From: Flavobacterium tegetincola DSM 22377
GTDB lineage: Bacteria; Bacteroidota; Bacteroidia; Flavobacteriales; Flavobacteriaceae
Length of the DNA: 64,000 nucleotides
NCBI RefSeq assembly: GCF_000425485.1
Contig: NZ_KE384388.1
Span: 1 to 64,000, forward strand
Direction of reading: 5' to 3'
In this document: in pieces, positions 32,968 through 41,945 of the stretch
Layout of the letters: each line of letters begins with the position of its first letter
Numbering within the stretch: the stretch's first letter is position 1
Translations under genes and position numbers: made by a program
Notes under the pieces: model-generated
Told to the model about the DNA's origin: nothing
The model's database searches: none
What the model saw: the letters and a program-made list of their open reading frames with translations, nothing else

Positions 32968-35900
32968 ATGTTAAAAATGTTTATCGAAAGACCGGTTTTA
33001 TCGACCGTAATTTCAATCCTGATTACCATTCTTGGTGTTTTAGGGCTCATGTCTCTTCCGGTAGAGCAATATCCGGAAATTGCACCACCAACGGTTCAAG
33101 TTAGTGCCACTTATACGGGTGCTAATGCCGAAACGGTTTTGAATAGTGTAGTTATTCCATTAGAGGAAGAAATCAACGGTGTGGAAGGAATGACTTACAT
33201 GACTTCTTCTGCAGCAAATGACGGTTCGGCTAAAATCTCAGTTTATTTTGAATTAGGTGTTGACCCAGATATTGCAGCAGTAAATGTGCAAAATCGTGTG
33301 GCTAGAGCGACTTCGAAATTGCCACAAGCCGTTATTCAAACAGGAGTTACAACTGTAAAAAGTCAGACAAGTGCTTTGATGTTTATGGCTTTGTATTCTA
33401 AAAACAAGGAATACGATGAAACGTACATTCAGAATTATGCTAAAATTAATTTGGTTCCAAAGTTACAACGTGTAAAAGGTGTTGGACAAGTGAATGTTTT
33501 TGGTGCCAAAGATTACTCGATGCGAATTTGGATTGACCCAGAAAAAATGGCGAGTTACAATATTGCGCCAAAAGACATTCAAGCGGCTTTAGTAGAACAA
33601 AATGTGGAAGCAGCTCCTGGTAAATTTGGAGAAAATGCTGAAGGTGTTTATGAATATGTAATCAAATACAAAGGTCGTTTATCAGAAATAAGTGATTACG
33701 AAAACATCATTATCAAAGCCACAGGAAATGGAAATTTCTTGTATTTGAAAGATGTTGCAAAAATAGAATTAGGTGGATTTAACTACGGAACTAAAAATAT
33801 TGCAATGGGTCAACAAGGTGTGGCTATTGGAATTTTTCAAACGTCAGGTTCAAATGCACAAGATATTATTACGGAAGTATTGGAAATCGTAAATGAAGCA
33901 AAACCAGGTTTTCCTCCGGGAGTTGATTATGTGATTCCGTATAACACAAAGACATTTTTGGATGCTTCCATTGACAAAGTAATTTCAACATTGATTGAAG
34001 CCTTTTTATTGGTTTTCTTGGTAGTTTATATTTTCTTACAAGATTTTAGGTCTACATTAATTCCTGCAATCGCAGTTCCCGTAGCCATAGTTGGTACGTT
34101 CTTTTTCTTGCAAATTTTTGGATTCTCGATTAATATGTTGACGCTATTTGCAATGATTCTAGCAATTGGTATTGTCGTCGATGATGCAATTGTGGTCGTT
34201 GAAGCGGTACATGCTAAACTGGATGAAGGTGCTAAATCAGGAAAAGAAGCGACTATTTCAGCGATGAGCGAAATTACAGGTGCCATTATCTCGATTACAT
34301 TAGTAATGGCGGCGGTATTTATTCCGGTTTCGTTTTTAAGTGGACCATCAGGAGTTTTCTATCAGCAGTTTGCAATCACATTGGCAGTGGCAATTTTAAT
34401 TTCGGCAATTAATGCATTGACTTTAAGTCCGGCATTATGTGCTTTGTTATTGAAACCGCACAAAGATTCAGTCCATGCCAAGAAAAATTTAAAAGAACGT
34501 TTCTTCATCGCCTTCAATACAAATTTTGATAGAATGAACAATCGTTACGTTCAATCATTACGATTTTTAGGTCGCAAAAAATGGATCGCTGTAACAGGAT
34601 TAATTGTTTTTAGTGGAATTACTTTTTTCTTATTCCAAACCACTCCTTCAGGATTTATTCCGAATGAAGATAGAGGGATTATCATGGCCGATTTAACACT
34701 ACCTCCAGGAACTACATTGGAGAAAACCGAAAAAGCGGTAATGGAATTAGATTCTATTTTAGCTTCGATGGATATTGTTGAAGCAAGAATGAGTGTTGTT
34801 GGATTTAGTTTGTTAAATCAAGTTAATGGTGGTTCGTACGCTTTTACAGTAATCAAATTGAAAGATTGGAGCGAGCGAAAAGACGATAATCAATCGGTAG
34901 ATGCGGTTGTGAAAGAATTATTTGGACGAACAGCTCACTTTAAAGATGCAAAAGCATTGTTTTTTACACCTCCAAGTGTACAAGGTTTTGGTTCAGCGGA
35001 TGGTTTTGAAATGAAAATTCAGGATAAAGGTGATGATAGTTGGCAGAAAGTAAGTCAAGTGTCTAATGAGTTTTTAGGAGCGTTAATGCAACGTCCAGAG
35101 ATTCAATATGCAATGACGAATTTTAACCCATCTTTCCCGCAATATGAAATGGATGTCAATGTAGAACGTGCTAAAGATGCTGGTATTTCTTTGACGGATA
35201 TTTTCAACACGATGCAAGGATATTATGGTGGATTGTATACCACTGATTTTAATAAATTTGGTAAACAATACCGTGTAATGATTCAGGCAAAACCTGAAGA
35301 TAGAGCGGATGAATCGTCTATAAATAACATTTACATCAGAAACGCTTCGGGTCAACAAGTGGCAATTAGTCAGTTTGTAAGCTTGAAACGTATTTATGGT
35401 CCAGAAGCGGTTGCCCGATTTAATTTATTAAAAGCGGTAAATGTAAATGGTAAAGCAAACCCAGGATTTAGTTCAGGAGATGCAATTGCAGCAGTTCAAG
35501 AAGTAGCGGCAGAACATTTGCCAAAATCATATACTTATGAATTTTCTGGAATGACACGTGAAGAGATTTTAGCAGGAAATCAAGCTATTGGTGTTTTCTT
35601 GTTGAGTTTGATATTTGTTTACTTTTTACTAAGTGCTCAATATGAAAGTTACTTGGTCCCACTTTCTGTAATTCTTTCATTACCTGTAGGAATTGCTGGA
35701 GCGATTGGATTTGTGAAACTCGCCGGATTGGAAAATAACATTTACTTCCAAGTCGCGTTAGTCATGCTGATAGGATTATTAGCCAAAAATGCGATTTTGA
35801 TTGTAGAGTTTGCAATACAAAGACGTCGACATGGAATGGATTTAATGCAAGCTGCGATTGAAGGTTCAAAAGCACGTTTGCGACCAATTTTGATGACCTC

Positions 35901-36111
35901 TTTAGCGTTTATCTTCGGACTTTTGCCATTGGCATTGGCTACAGGAGTAGGTGCTGTTGGTAACCGTTCCATCGGAATGGGTGCTGTAGGAGGAATGTTA
36001 GTAGGAACTGTTTTTGGAGTTTTCGTAATTCCAATTCTATTTGTAATTTTTCAAGGATTGCAAGAACGAATTTCAGGTAAACCAGAAGAAACAGATGTTG
36101 AAATACTTTAA
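32968..36111 (+). CDS. RND multidrug efflux pump, inner-membrane subunit (AcrB/MexB type)
   Basis: The 1,047-residue protein has the twelve-span RND layout with two large periplasmic loops. It starts MLKMFIERPVLSTVISILIT, carries the typical PEIAPPTVQVSATYTGANA, and has the TM4 aspartate pair of the proton relay (GIVVDDAIVVVEAV) and the TM10 lysine (GLLAKNAILIVEFA). Length matches AcrB (1,049). These features place it in the HAE-1 family, which exports hydrophobic and amphiphilic compounds by proton exchange. It lies between the adaptor and outer-membrane genes. Confidence 0.96.
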   Translation: MLKMFIERPVLSTVISILITILGVLGLMSLPVEQYPEIAPPTVQVSATYTGANAETVLNSVVIPLEEEINGVEGMTYMTSSAANDGSAKISVYFELGVDPDIAAVNVQNRVARATSKLPQAVIQTGVTTVKSQTSALMFMALYSKNKEYDETYIQNYAKINLVPKLQRVKGVGQVNVFGAKDYSMRIWIDPEKMASYNIAPKDIQAALVEQNVEAAPGKFGENAEGVYEYVIKYKGRLSEISDYENIIIKATGNGNFLYLKDVAKIELGGFNYGTKNIAMGQQGVAIGIFQTSGSNAQDIITEVLEIVNEAKPGFPPGVDYVIPYNTKTFLDASIDKVISTLIEAFLLVFLVVYIFLQDFRSTLIPAIAVPVAIVGTFFFLQIFGFSINMLTLFAMILAIGIVVDDAIVVVEAVHAKLDEGAKSGKEATISAMSEITGAIISITLVMAAVFIPVSFLSGPSGVFYQQFAITLAVAILISAINALTLSPALCALLLKPHKDSVHAKKNLKERFFIAFNTNFDRMNNRYVQSLRFLGRKKWIAVTGLIVFSGITFFLFQTTPSGFIPNEDRGIIMADLTLPPGTTLEKTEKAVMELDSILASMDIVEARMSVVGFSLLNQVNGGSYAFTVIKLKDWSERKDDNQSVDAVVKELFGRTAHFKDAKALFFTPPSVQGFGSADGFEMKIQDKGDDSWQKVSQVSNEFLGALMQRPEIQYAMTNFNPSFPQYEMDVNVERAKDAGISLTDIFNTMQGYYGGLYTTDFNKFGKQYRVMIQAKPEDRADESSINNIYIRNASGQQVAISQFVSLKRIYGPEAVARFNLLKAVNVNGKANPGFSSGDAIAAVQEVAAEHLPKSYTYEFSGMTREEILAGNQAIGVFLLSLIFVYFLLSAQYESYLVPLSVILSLPVGIAGAIGFVKLAGLENNIYFQVALVMLIGLLAKNAILIVEFAIQRRRHGMDLMQAAIEGSKARLRPILMTSLAFIFGLLPLALATGVGAVGNRSIGMGAVGGMLVGTVFGVFVIPILFVIFQGLQERISGKPEETDVEIL

Positions 36112-36115
36112 TGCA

Positions 36116-37519
36116 ATGAAAATGAATAAGAGAATATATAAAATCGTACTTCCCGTCTTGGTTGCTCTTGTAATGCAATCTTGTTTTACGGCAAAAACAT
36201 ACGAACGTCCAGAAGTGCAAACAGATAATTTGTATCGAATGGAAACCGTTTCTACAGACACGACTTCTTTAGGAGACTTGGCTTGGAATAATTTATTTAC
36301 GGATCCGATTTTGCAAGAGCATATTACTAATGGTTTGCAAAACAATTTGGACATTCGCATTGCCATGCAAAATATTGCTGCATCGGAAGCCTACATGAAA
36401 CAAGGAAAAGCAGGTTATTTTCCGTCTATTGGACTTGGTGCTGATTGGACTCACAATGAGTTGTCAAGGAATTCACAATTCGGAGCGTTGTTGCAAGACA
36501 GAAATACCGACCAATATCAGTTAACAGGAAACCTTTCTTGGGAAGCAGACATTTGGGGAAAAATCCGAAGCAATAAAAGAGCAACAAGTGCATCTTACCT
36601 TCAAACTTTAGCTGCAAAACAAGCAGTTCAAACGCAATTGATTGCCAGTATTGCTAAAAATTACTTCCAATTGTTGTCGCTTGACGCACAATTAAAAGTG
36701 GTGGACAGTACATTAGTAAACCGTTCAGAAAGTATTGAAGTGATTAAAGCCTTGAAAGATGCTGGAAGTGTAACGGAAGTGGGTGTTCGTCAAACCGAAG
36801 CTCAATTGTACACAACCCAATTGATTAAGGAAGATTTGAAAAATTCGATTGTGGTTTTGGAAAATTCATTCAACATATTATTAGGTGAAGGTTCAAAAAA
36901 AGTAAATCGTTCCACTTTGGAAACTCAAAATGTTTCTGCTGATATAAAAGTGGGTATACCTACAATGTTGTTAAGAAAACGTCCGGATGTGATAGCTGCT
37001 GAATACAACATGATTTCAAATTTTGAAATGACCAATGTTGCAAGAAGTGAATTTTATCCTTCCTTTAAAATTACAGCAACCGGAGGTTTACAAAGTATTG
37101 ACTTAAAAGAATGGTTTAGTGCGAATTCTTTGTTTGCCAATGTGGTAACGGGATTGACCCAGCCTTTGTTTAATAAACGTCAAATTAGAACAAAGTTTGA
37201 AGTAGCGAAAGCCAATCAAGAAAAAGCATTTTTGGAATTTCAGAAAACTTTGTTAATAGCAGGAAGAGAAGTTTCTGATGCATTGCAAGATTATAATAAT
37301 GAAACGACAAAGCTTGATATTCGCAAAAAGCAAGTGGAATCATTAAAGTCTGCGGCTGGTTTTTCAGATGAATTGTTAGAATATGGATTGGTCAATTACT
37401 TAGAAGTATTAACTGCCAAAGATCAAGCGTTAAGCACAGAGTTGAATTTGATTGACAATCAATACAATCAGTATAGCGCAATTATTACACTTTACCGTGC
37501 CTTAGGTGGCGGAAATTAA
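36116..37519 (+). CDS. outer-membrane efflux channel lipoprotein (TolC/OprM type)
   Basis: The protein has about 467 residues with a lipoprotein signal peptide (ending VMQSCF). ATGs at 36116 and 36122 both give that signal; an ATG at 36095 lies inside the pump gene and is less likely. The two repeated TolC-like helical hairpins are visible, with the OprM-type motif GIPTMLLRKRPDVIAAEYNM at the start of the second half and VNYLEVLTAKDQALSTELNL near the end. It completes the regulator-adaptor-pump-channel operon and is followed by a terminator. Confidence 0.94.
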   Translation: MKMNKRIYKIVLPVLVALVMQSCFTAKTYERPEVQTDNLYRMETVSTDTTSLGDLAWNNLFTDPILQEHITNGLQNNLDIRIAMQNIAASEAYMKQGKAGYFPSIGLGADWTHNELSRNSQFGALLQDRNTDQYQLTGNLSWEADIWGKIRSNKRATSASYLQTLAAKQAVQTQLIASIAKNYFQLLSLDAQLKVVDSTLVNRSESIEVIKALKDAGSVTEVGVRQTEAQLYTTQLIKEDLKNSIVVLENSFNILLGEGSKKVNRSTLETQNVSADIKVGIPTMLLRKRPDVIAAEYNMISNFEMTNVARSEFYPSFKITATGGLQSIDLKEWFSANSLFANVVTGLTQPLFNKRQIRTKFEVAKANQEKAFLEFQKTLLIAGREVSDALQDYNNETTKLDIRKKQVESLKSAAGFSDELLEYGLVNYLEVLTAKDQALSTELNLIDNQYNQYSAIITLYRALGGGN

Positions 37520-37540
37520 AGAGTAACTATTTTAATTTAA

Positions 37541-37574
37541 AACCCATACCTTATTTAGAGGTATGGGTTTTTTT
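37541..37574. terminator. bidirectional terminator
   Basis: AACCCATACC (37541-37550) pairs perfectly with 37560-37569, followed by T7 on the plus strand and preceded by A/T-rich sequence on the minus strand. It serves the efflux operon and the convergent thioesterase gene. Confidence 0.9.
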
Positions 37575-37968
37575 ATTTGTCCAGTTTTATTCGATTGCGT
37601 ACAAATTCGATTTCGGTTTTTCCATGCGCTTTTGGTTTTCCATCTTCGCCCAAACTTACCATTGTGATGGTGTCGATTGAGATAATGGTATCCCAAGTCA
37701 TAATATTACGCACTTCGCATTTTAAAGTTAAGGATGAGTTTCCAAATTTCACCACATCAATACCAATTTCAATGATATCACCTTGCTTCGCTGAACTCCT
37801 GAAGTTGATTTCTGACATGTGTTTAGTAACTACTCGGGCGTTTTCCAGTTGGATAATCGAATATAGTGCTAATTCTTCGTCAATCCATGCCAATAATTTG
37901 CCTCCAAAGAGAGTTAAATTAGGGTTTAAGTCTTCGGGTTTAACCCATTTCCGTGTATGAAATCGCAT
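37573..37968 (-). CDS. acyl-CoA thioesterase, hotdog fold (YciA-like)
   Basis: The 131-residue protein has a single hotdog domain. It shows the family's N-terminal strand and helix (NPNLTLFGGKLLAWIDEELA; in YciA the same place reads N.....G.....D) with the catalytic acidic residue in the central helix, followed by INFRSSAKQGDIIEIGIDVV. Such enzymes hydrolyse acyl-CoA esters. Substrate length cannot be told. A long open frame on the opposite strand is a codon-bias shadow. Confidence 0.88.
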   Translation of the reverse strand: MRFHTRKWVKPEDLNPNLTLFGGKLLAWIDEELALYSIIQLENARVVTKHMSEINFRSSAKQGDIIEIGIDVVKFGNSSLTLKCEVRNIMTWDTIISIDTITMVSLGEDGKPKAHGKTEIEFVRNRIKLDK

Positions 37969-38258
37969 ATTCGTAAAGTTTTTAGTTGTTTACGCAAAGA
38001 TAACACGTTTGCAAATCGGATATAGGAGTAAATTGAATAAATTTGACTAGAAATAAAATCTGGAGAAGAGTGCGTTTGCATTGGTAGTAAGTTAGGGGAA
38101 AGGACGTTATGTTTAAATATTATGATTTAGCCTACGATTTTGACGGTATACTAAATTATTCGCAAACAACAATATAGATTTTATTAAAATTTATGTCAAA
38201 ATATTTTTTTGAGTCAAAAACATTGCGTTATTTTGCAAACTAATTAATCGTTAAAATT
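37969..38258. promoter_or_regulatory. divergent spacer; OmpA-type gene promoter
   Basis: TTG at 38209-38211, a 17-base spacer and TATTTTG at 38229-38235 form a likely promoter about 24 bases before the OmpA-type ATG. The rest of the 290-base gap holds only a 22-codon frame near 38109 that I regard as chance. Confidence 0.6.
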
Positions 38259-39572
38259 ATGAGAAAGTATTTACTTACATTAACTAGTGTTCTAGCATTA
38301 AGTTCGGCATATGCCCAGACTGATGAAAATAGTAAGGACGCGGAAACTAAAGGTTCCGAATACAACAAGTGGTCCGTTGAATTAAATGTTGGTCAGAACA
38401 AAGCAGACAAGCCTTTTGCTGCTGGTTATTTTTCTGCAGACCCTTCAAAATATTTTAATTTTAGTGATGTTAACCATTTCGATTTAGGAGCTAGATATAT
38501 GTTTAATCCAAATTTTGGAGCAAAACTAGATTTTGGTTACGATTTCGTTAAAAATCAATCTGGTGCTGAAAATCAAGACGGAGTTAAGTCGCTTCCTTTT
38601 GAAACAAGACAATTCAGAATTGGTTTACAAGGTGTAGCCAATCTTGGAAGAATAATGAAATTTGAAACGTTTACAAGTCGTTTCGGAATTTTAGCTCACG
38701 CAGGTATTCAAGTATCTCGTTTAGAAGCTAGATTAGGCGTGAACGAAGGAAGAGATGAAGATAATGGTGGAATCATTTTAGGTTTAACGCCTCAGTTCAG
38801 AATTTCTAATAGAATTGTATTAACTGGTGATTTTACTTATTTAGGTAATGTAAGACAACACTTTAACTGGGATGGTTCTTATTCTGCAGACTCAAATAAC
38901 TTATCTGGTTCTATGATCAATACTTCATTAGGATTGACATTCTACTTAGGAAAACATGATGTTCATGCTGACTGGTATGCAATGGATACTAAATTAGAAG
39001 AAAGATTAGATGAAGTTGAGAAAAAAGTAGCTAGTATTGAAGAAGGCTTAATGGATTCTGATCAAGATGGTATTGCTGATATGTTTGACGCTGAGCCTAA
39101 TACAATGGCTGGAGTTATGACTGATTCAAAAGGTAGAACTATTGACCGTAATGGTAATGGTGTTGCAGATGAATTAGAGCGTTATTTTGATTCTAAATTT
39201 GCTGGAAAACCAGGATCAGAGTTTGATATCAAGAGGTTGATTAACGAAAGTTATGTTAACGTTTATTTTGACTTTAATGACAAAATGCCAAACAAGGAAT
39301 CAGTTGACGGTATTAACTTTTTGGTTAGATACTTAAATGCTAATCCTTCAGCTAGTGCAGATGTAATTGGATATGCAGATGAAATTGGAAGCAATGCTTA
39401 CAACAATTCATTGTCTGAAGCACGTGCTAATAACGTGAAAAAGATTTTAGTTGACGCAGGAATCAGTGCTTCAAGATTAAATATCGTAGCAAACGGAGAA
39501 GACGCTTCAGTTAATAAAGCATCTAAAGACGCACGTAGCATCGTAAGAAGAGTTACATTCAAGATTAAATAA
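38259..39572 (+). CDS. OmpA-family outer-membrane protein
   Basis: The 437-residue protein has a signal peptide (RKYLLTLTSVLALSSAYAQ), an eight-strand-type barrel (about 30-230), a short coiled coil (LEERLDEVEKKVASIEEGLM), one calcium-type acidic repeat (DSDQDGIADMFDAEPNT and DRNGNGVADELE), and a C-terminal OmpA peptidoglycan-binding domain (VYFDFNDKMPNKESVDGINF ... GYADEIGSNAYNNSLSEARA) with its conserved Asp and Arg. It tethers outer membrane to cell wall. Codon use and a strong promoter suggest high expression. Confidence 0.95.
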   Translation: MRKYLLTLTSVLALSSAYAQTDENSKDAETKGSEYNKWSVELNVGQNKADKPFAAGYFSADPSKYFNFSDVNHFDLGARYMFNPNFGAKLDFGYDFVKNQSGAENQDGVKSLPFETRQFRIGLQGVANLGRIMKFETFTSRFGILAHAGIQVSRLEARLGVNEGRDEDNGGIILGLTPQFRISNRIVLTGDFTYLGNVRQHFNWDGSYSADSNNLSGSMINTSLGLTFYLGKHDVHADWYAMDTKLEERLDEVEKKVASIEEGLMDSDQDGIADMFDAEPNTMAGVMTDSKGRTIDRNGNGVADELERYFDSKFAGKPGSEFDIKRLINESYVNVYFDFNDKMPNKESVDGINFLVRYLNANPSASADVIGYADEIGSNAYNNSLSEARANNVKKILVDAGISASRLNIVANGEDASVNKASKDARSIVRRVTFKIK

Positions 39573-39596
39573 TCTTTGAAATATATAAATTAAAAA

Positions 39597-39629
39597 AACC
39601 TGATTCACATGAATCAGGTTTTTTTTTGT
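39597..39629 (+). terminator. rho-independent terminator of the OmpA-type gene
   Basis: AACCTGATTCA (39597-39607) pairs with TGAATCAGGTT (39610-39620) and is followed by T9. Confidence 0.95.
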
Positions 39630-39644
39630 GTTCAAAATTTTTCA

Positions 39645-40694
39645 TTAGATAAGTGTTATGGTTTCTTTTCTCAGTAATTTACCATTACTAGAATCTTTAA
39701 ATTGCTTTAGAAAATGTATTTCTTTAGGCCTTTCATATTTTTCGAGCACATTAAAAGTGACATCGTCCAATGCAAAGGGATCTGATTCAATTAGTAAGAC
39801 AACTTTCTCTCCTAGATCGGTGTCGGGTTTGCCATAAATCATGAAACGTGGGCTAATTTTATGGACCAACTTTTCTTCTACTAGTTCTGGATTGATTTTA
39901 ACTCCACCCGAATTAATTACGTTGTCTAGCCTTCCAAGAAATCGAAATTGATTCCCTTCTACTATTTCTACCACATCATTAGTAATTATAGGGTAATCAA
40001 GTAGTTTGGGCGCGTCAATGATCAGGCAATTTCTTTCGTCAGCTGTGATGGAAATATTAGGCATTAATCTAAAGTTTTTCTCGCCTACTTTTTTGGCTGC
40101 AATATGAGATACTGTTTCAGTCATTCCGAAAGTCTCATAACAAGCTGTTTTTTTTAGTTTCAGCAATTGTTTTTCTAGCTTTGCATTAATTTTTGCACCA
40201 CCCACGATCAGTTGCTTAATCAAATGCAATTCTTTCAATGAGTTTTGAGCTTGTAACGGAACCATTGCACAAAAATCGTAGCATTTAACTACTTTCAGCA
40301 ACGGTTGAAGCGATGGCGGAACAAAATCCATTTCTAAACCTAGCACAAAGCTTCGAACAAACATCATTTTGCCTGCCACATATTTCATCGGCAAACAATT
40401 TAAAATCTTTGCACCAGCCTGTAAGTCAAAAAATTTACCTGAAGCTATAGCAGAATTAACCATAGATTGCTTAGAAACTCTGATCAATTTCGGAATTCCA
40501 GTGCTCCCGGAAGTATGCATTTCAATGTAAGGATGATCGTCAAGCCAATCCAATAAAAACTGACCTACACCTTTTTCGGAAGCGTTTCCTTCCTTAATGT
40601 AGCTGTAAGCAACGATATATAAATCATCTTTAGACAAGTTATGTCCGTTTAATTTGAACTTGGGATGTATCTCAAGGTATGTTGGTTCTTTCAT
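39645..40694 (-). CDS. menE: o-succinylbenzoate-CoA ligase-like AMP-binding enzyme (MenE)
   Basis: MenE joins CoA to o-succinylbenzoate in menaquinone synthesis. The 349-residue protein is of the short Bacteroidetes type. It has the adenylate-forming motifs: phosphate loop TSGSTGIPK (residues 61-69), YETFGMTETVSHIA, the hinge GRLDNVINSGGVKINPE, and the C-terminal NGKLLRKE with the catalytic Lys. The substrate is inferred from family and size, since no other men gene is in the window. It is followed, in reverse transcription order preceded, by the CPBP gene ten bases away, so the two are one operon. Confidence 0.82.
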   Translation of the reverse strand: MKEPTYLEIHPKFKLNGHNLSKDDLYIVAYSYIKEGNASEKGVGQFLLDWLDDHPYIEMHTSGSTGIPKLIRVSKQSMVNSAIASGKFFDLQAGAKILNCLPMKYVAGKMMFVRSFVLGLEMDFVPPSLQPLLKVVKCYDFCAMVPLQAQNSLKELHLIKQLIVGGAKINAKLEKQLLKLKKTACYETFGMTETVSHIAAKKVGEKNFRLMPNISITADERNCLIIDAPKLLDYPIITNDVVEIVEGNQFRFLGRLDNVINSGGVKINPELVEEKLVHKISPRFMIYGKPDTDLGEKVVLLIESDPFALDDVTFNVLEKYERPKEIHFLKQFKDSSNGKLLRKETITLI

Positions 40695-40704
40695 AGGATA
40701 AAAT

Positions 40705-41610
40705 TTATGGAATTAGAGGTTGTGGATCTTTTAGTTTGCCAAAAAGCTTCTGTTGCCAATCGTTCCACTTGTACTTTTTACTAAAGATAAAGAGAAGGAT
40801 TGGGAATATAATAAAAACGGGTAATAGTACATCAAAACCGGCAGAAGGTGCTGCAACATCTTTTAGCACAGAGTGCGTTTGGAAGGCGGACCAATCCGAT
40901 GTTAAAAGTAAAGCGCCAACAAGATTATTAGCAGCATGAAAGCCTAATGCTAATTCCAATCCTTCGTCCATTAGCGTTAAAATTCCTAAAAAGAAACCGG
41001 TTCCTACGTAATAAATCAGGATGATGTAGCCCATTTTTCCAACTTCAGGATTCCCGATGTGCATCAATCCGAATGCGAGGGAAGAAAACACAAATGGAAA
41101 CCACCGACTTTTTGTTGCCAAACCGATTCCCTGCATTAAGTAGCCTCTGAAAAAATACTCTTCAAAACTTGTTTGCAACGGAATGAGAATGATTGCTAAA
41201 AATAAAAATATAAAAAAGGGAACGGGTTTAAAGTTATAGATATAGTTTTCGGGGTTATAATAGTAAGCAATTAAAATTGTTCCAATGAGAAATGCAGCCC
41301 AAAGGAAGAAGGAGAAAAAGATACGGTTCCAATCTACTTTCTTTCGTGACGTGGTTAAGCTTCGCAAACTTTGTTGGTGCACATATTTTACCCAGAAAAG
41401 CAAGCCAATACACATCACTGATAGCGGTCCAACCAATAAAACGAATGCAGTATTTACTCCTACGGTTTCGATTATGTTTTTAATTACAGCGTCCGTGTCA
41501 ATATCTTTTGTAGAGATATAATTGAAAATCATAAACGCAAAAAAACACAGCGGAATAGGAAGGTAAGTCAGTAAACTAGTTTTTTTATCTTGTAATTGTT
41601 CAATGTACAT
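40705..41610 (-). CDS. CPBP-family intramembrane glutamic protease
   Basis: The 301-residue protein has about seven hydrophobic spans. It carries the three CPBP motifs: FEEYFFRGYL (the catalytic EExxxR), FGLMHIGNPE (FxxxH) and LGFHAANNLV (HxxxN). Relatives include CAAX prenyl proteases (Rce1) and bacteriocin-immunity proteins; the bacterial target is unknown. It is the first gene of a two-gene reverse operon with menE, a pairing that I believe recurs in Flavobacteria. Confidence 0.9.
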   Translation of the reverse strand: MYIEQLQDKKTSLLTYLPIPLCFFAFMIFNYISTKDIDTDAVIKNIIETVGVNTAFVLLVGPLSVMCIGLLFWVKYVHQQSLRSLTTSRKKVDWNRIFFSFFLWAAFLIGTILIAYYYNPENYIYNFKPVPFFIFLFLAIILIPLQTSFEEYFFRGYLMQGIGLATKSRWFPFVFSSLAFGLMHIGNPEVGKMGYIILIYYVGTGFFLGILTLMDEGLELALGFHAANNLVGALLLTSDWSAFQTHSVLKDVAAPSAGFDVLLPVFIIFPILLFIFSKKYKWNDWQQKLFGKLKDPQPLIP

Positions 41611-41945
41611 ACTTCTATTGGATTTTGGATTTTAGTACTAATTTACTTTTTTTTCGGCAATCATTTTAAATAATGGTAGTAAAATAATAGATTCAGTATT
41701 GGTAATGTGTTTTTGATAGGTCATAGTGTACGCTTAGAAAATTGGTGTAATCATTTTAATAAGTTACACCCATGCTTCAGTAGCACTTTAGTATATAAAT
41801 CGCGTAATTTATAAGATTGTATTTCGACAAATTTTATTCATTTTAGATAATCTAGCCAAGGATTGTTTTAACACATCTTTGGGAAATTGGCTTGTAACGT
41901 AAGGGTATTTTTGCAGTCTAATAATAGAATTTAAAATTATTTTTC
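41611..41945. promoter_or_regulatory. divergent promoter region
   Basis: For the plus-strand receptor gene, TTG (41887-41889), a 16-base spacer and TATTTTTG (41906-41913) form a good promoter 33 bases before the ATG. The remaining 335-base gap is AT-rich. I see no repeats or open frames of note. Confidence 0.6.

Noticed and set aside
37577..37960. 127-codon plus-strand open frame opposite the thioesterase gene
   Set aside because: It mirrors the hotdog-fold gene almost exactly, has no domain pattern, and the minus-strand frame has clear family motifs.
41285..41521. Two overlapping plus-strand frames inside the CPBP gene
   Set aside because: Both are shadows of the minus-strand CPBP gene, which carries all three catalytic motifs.
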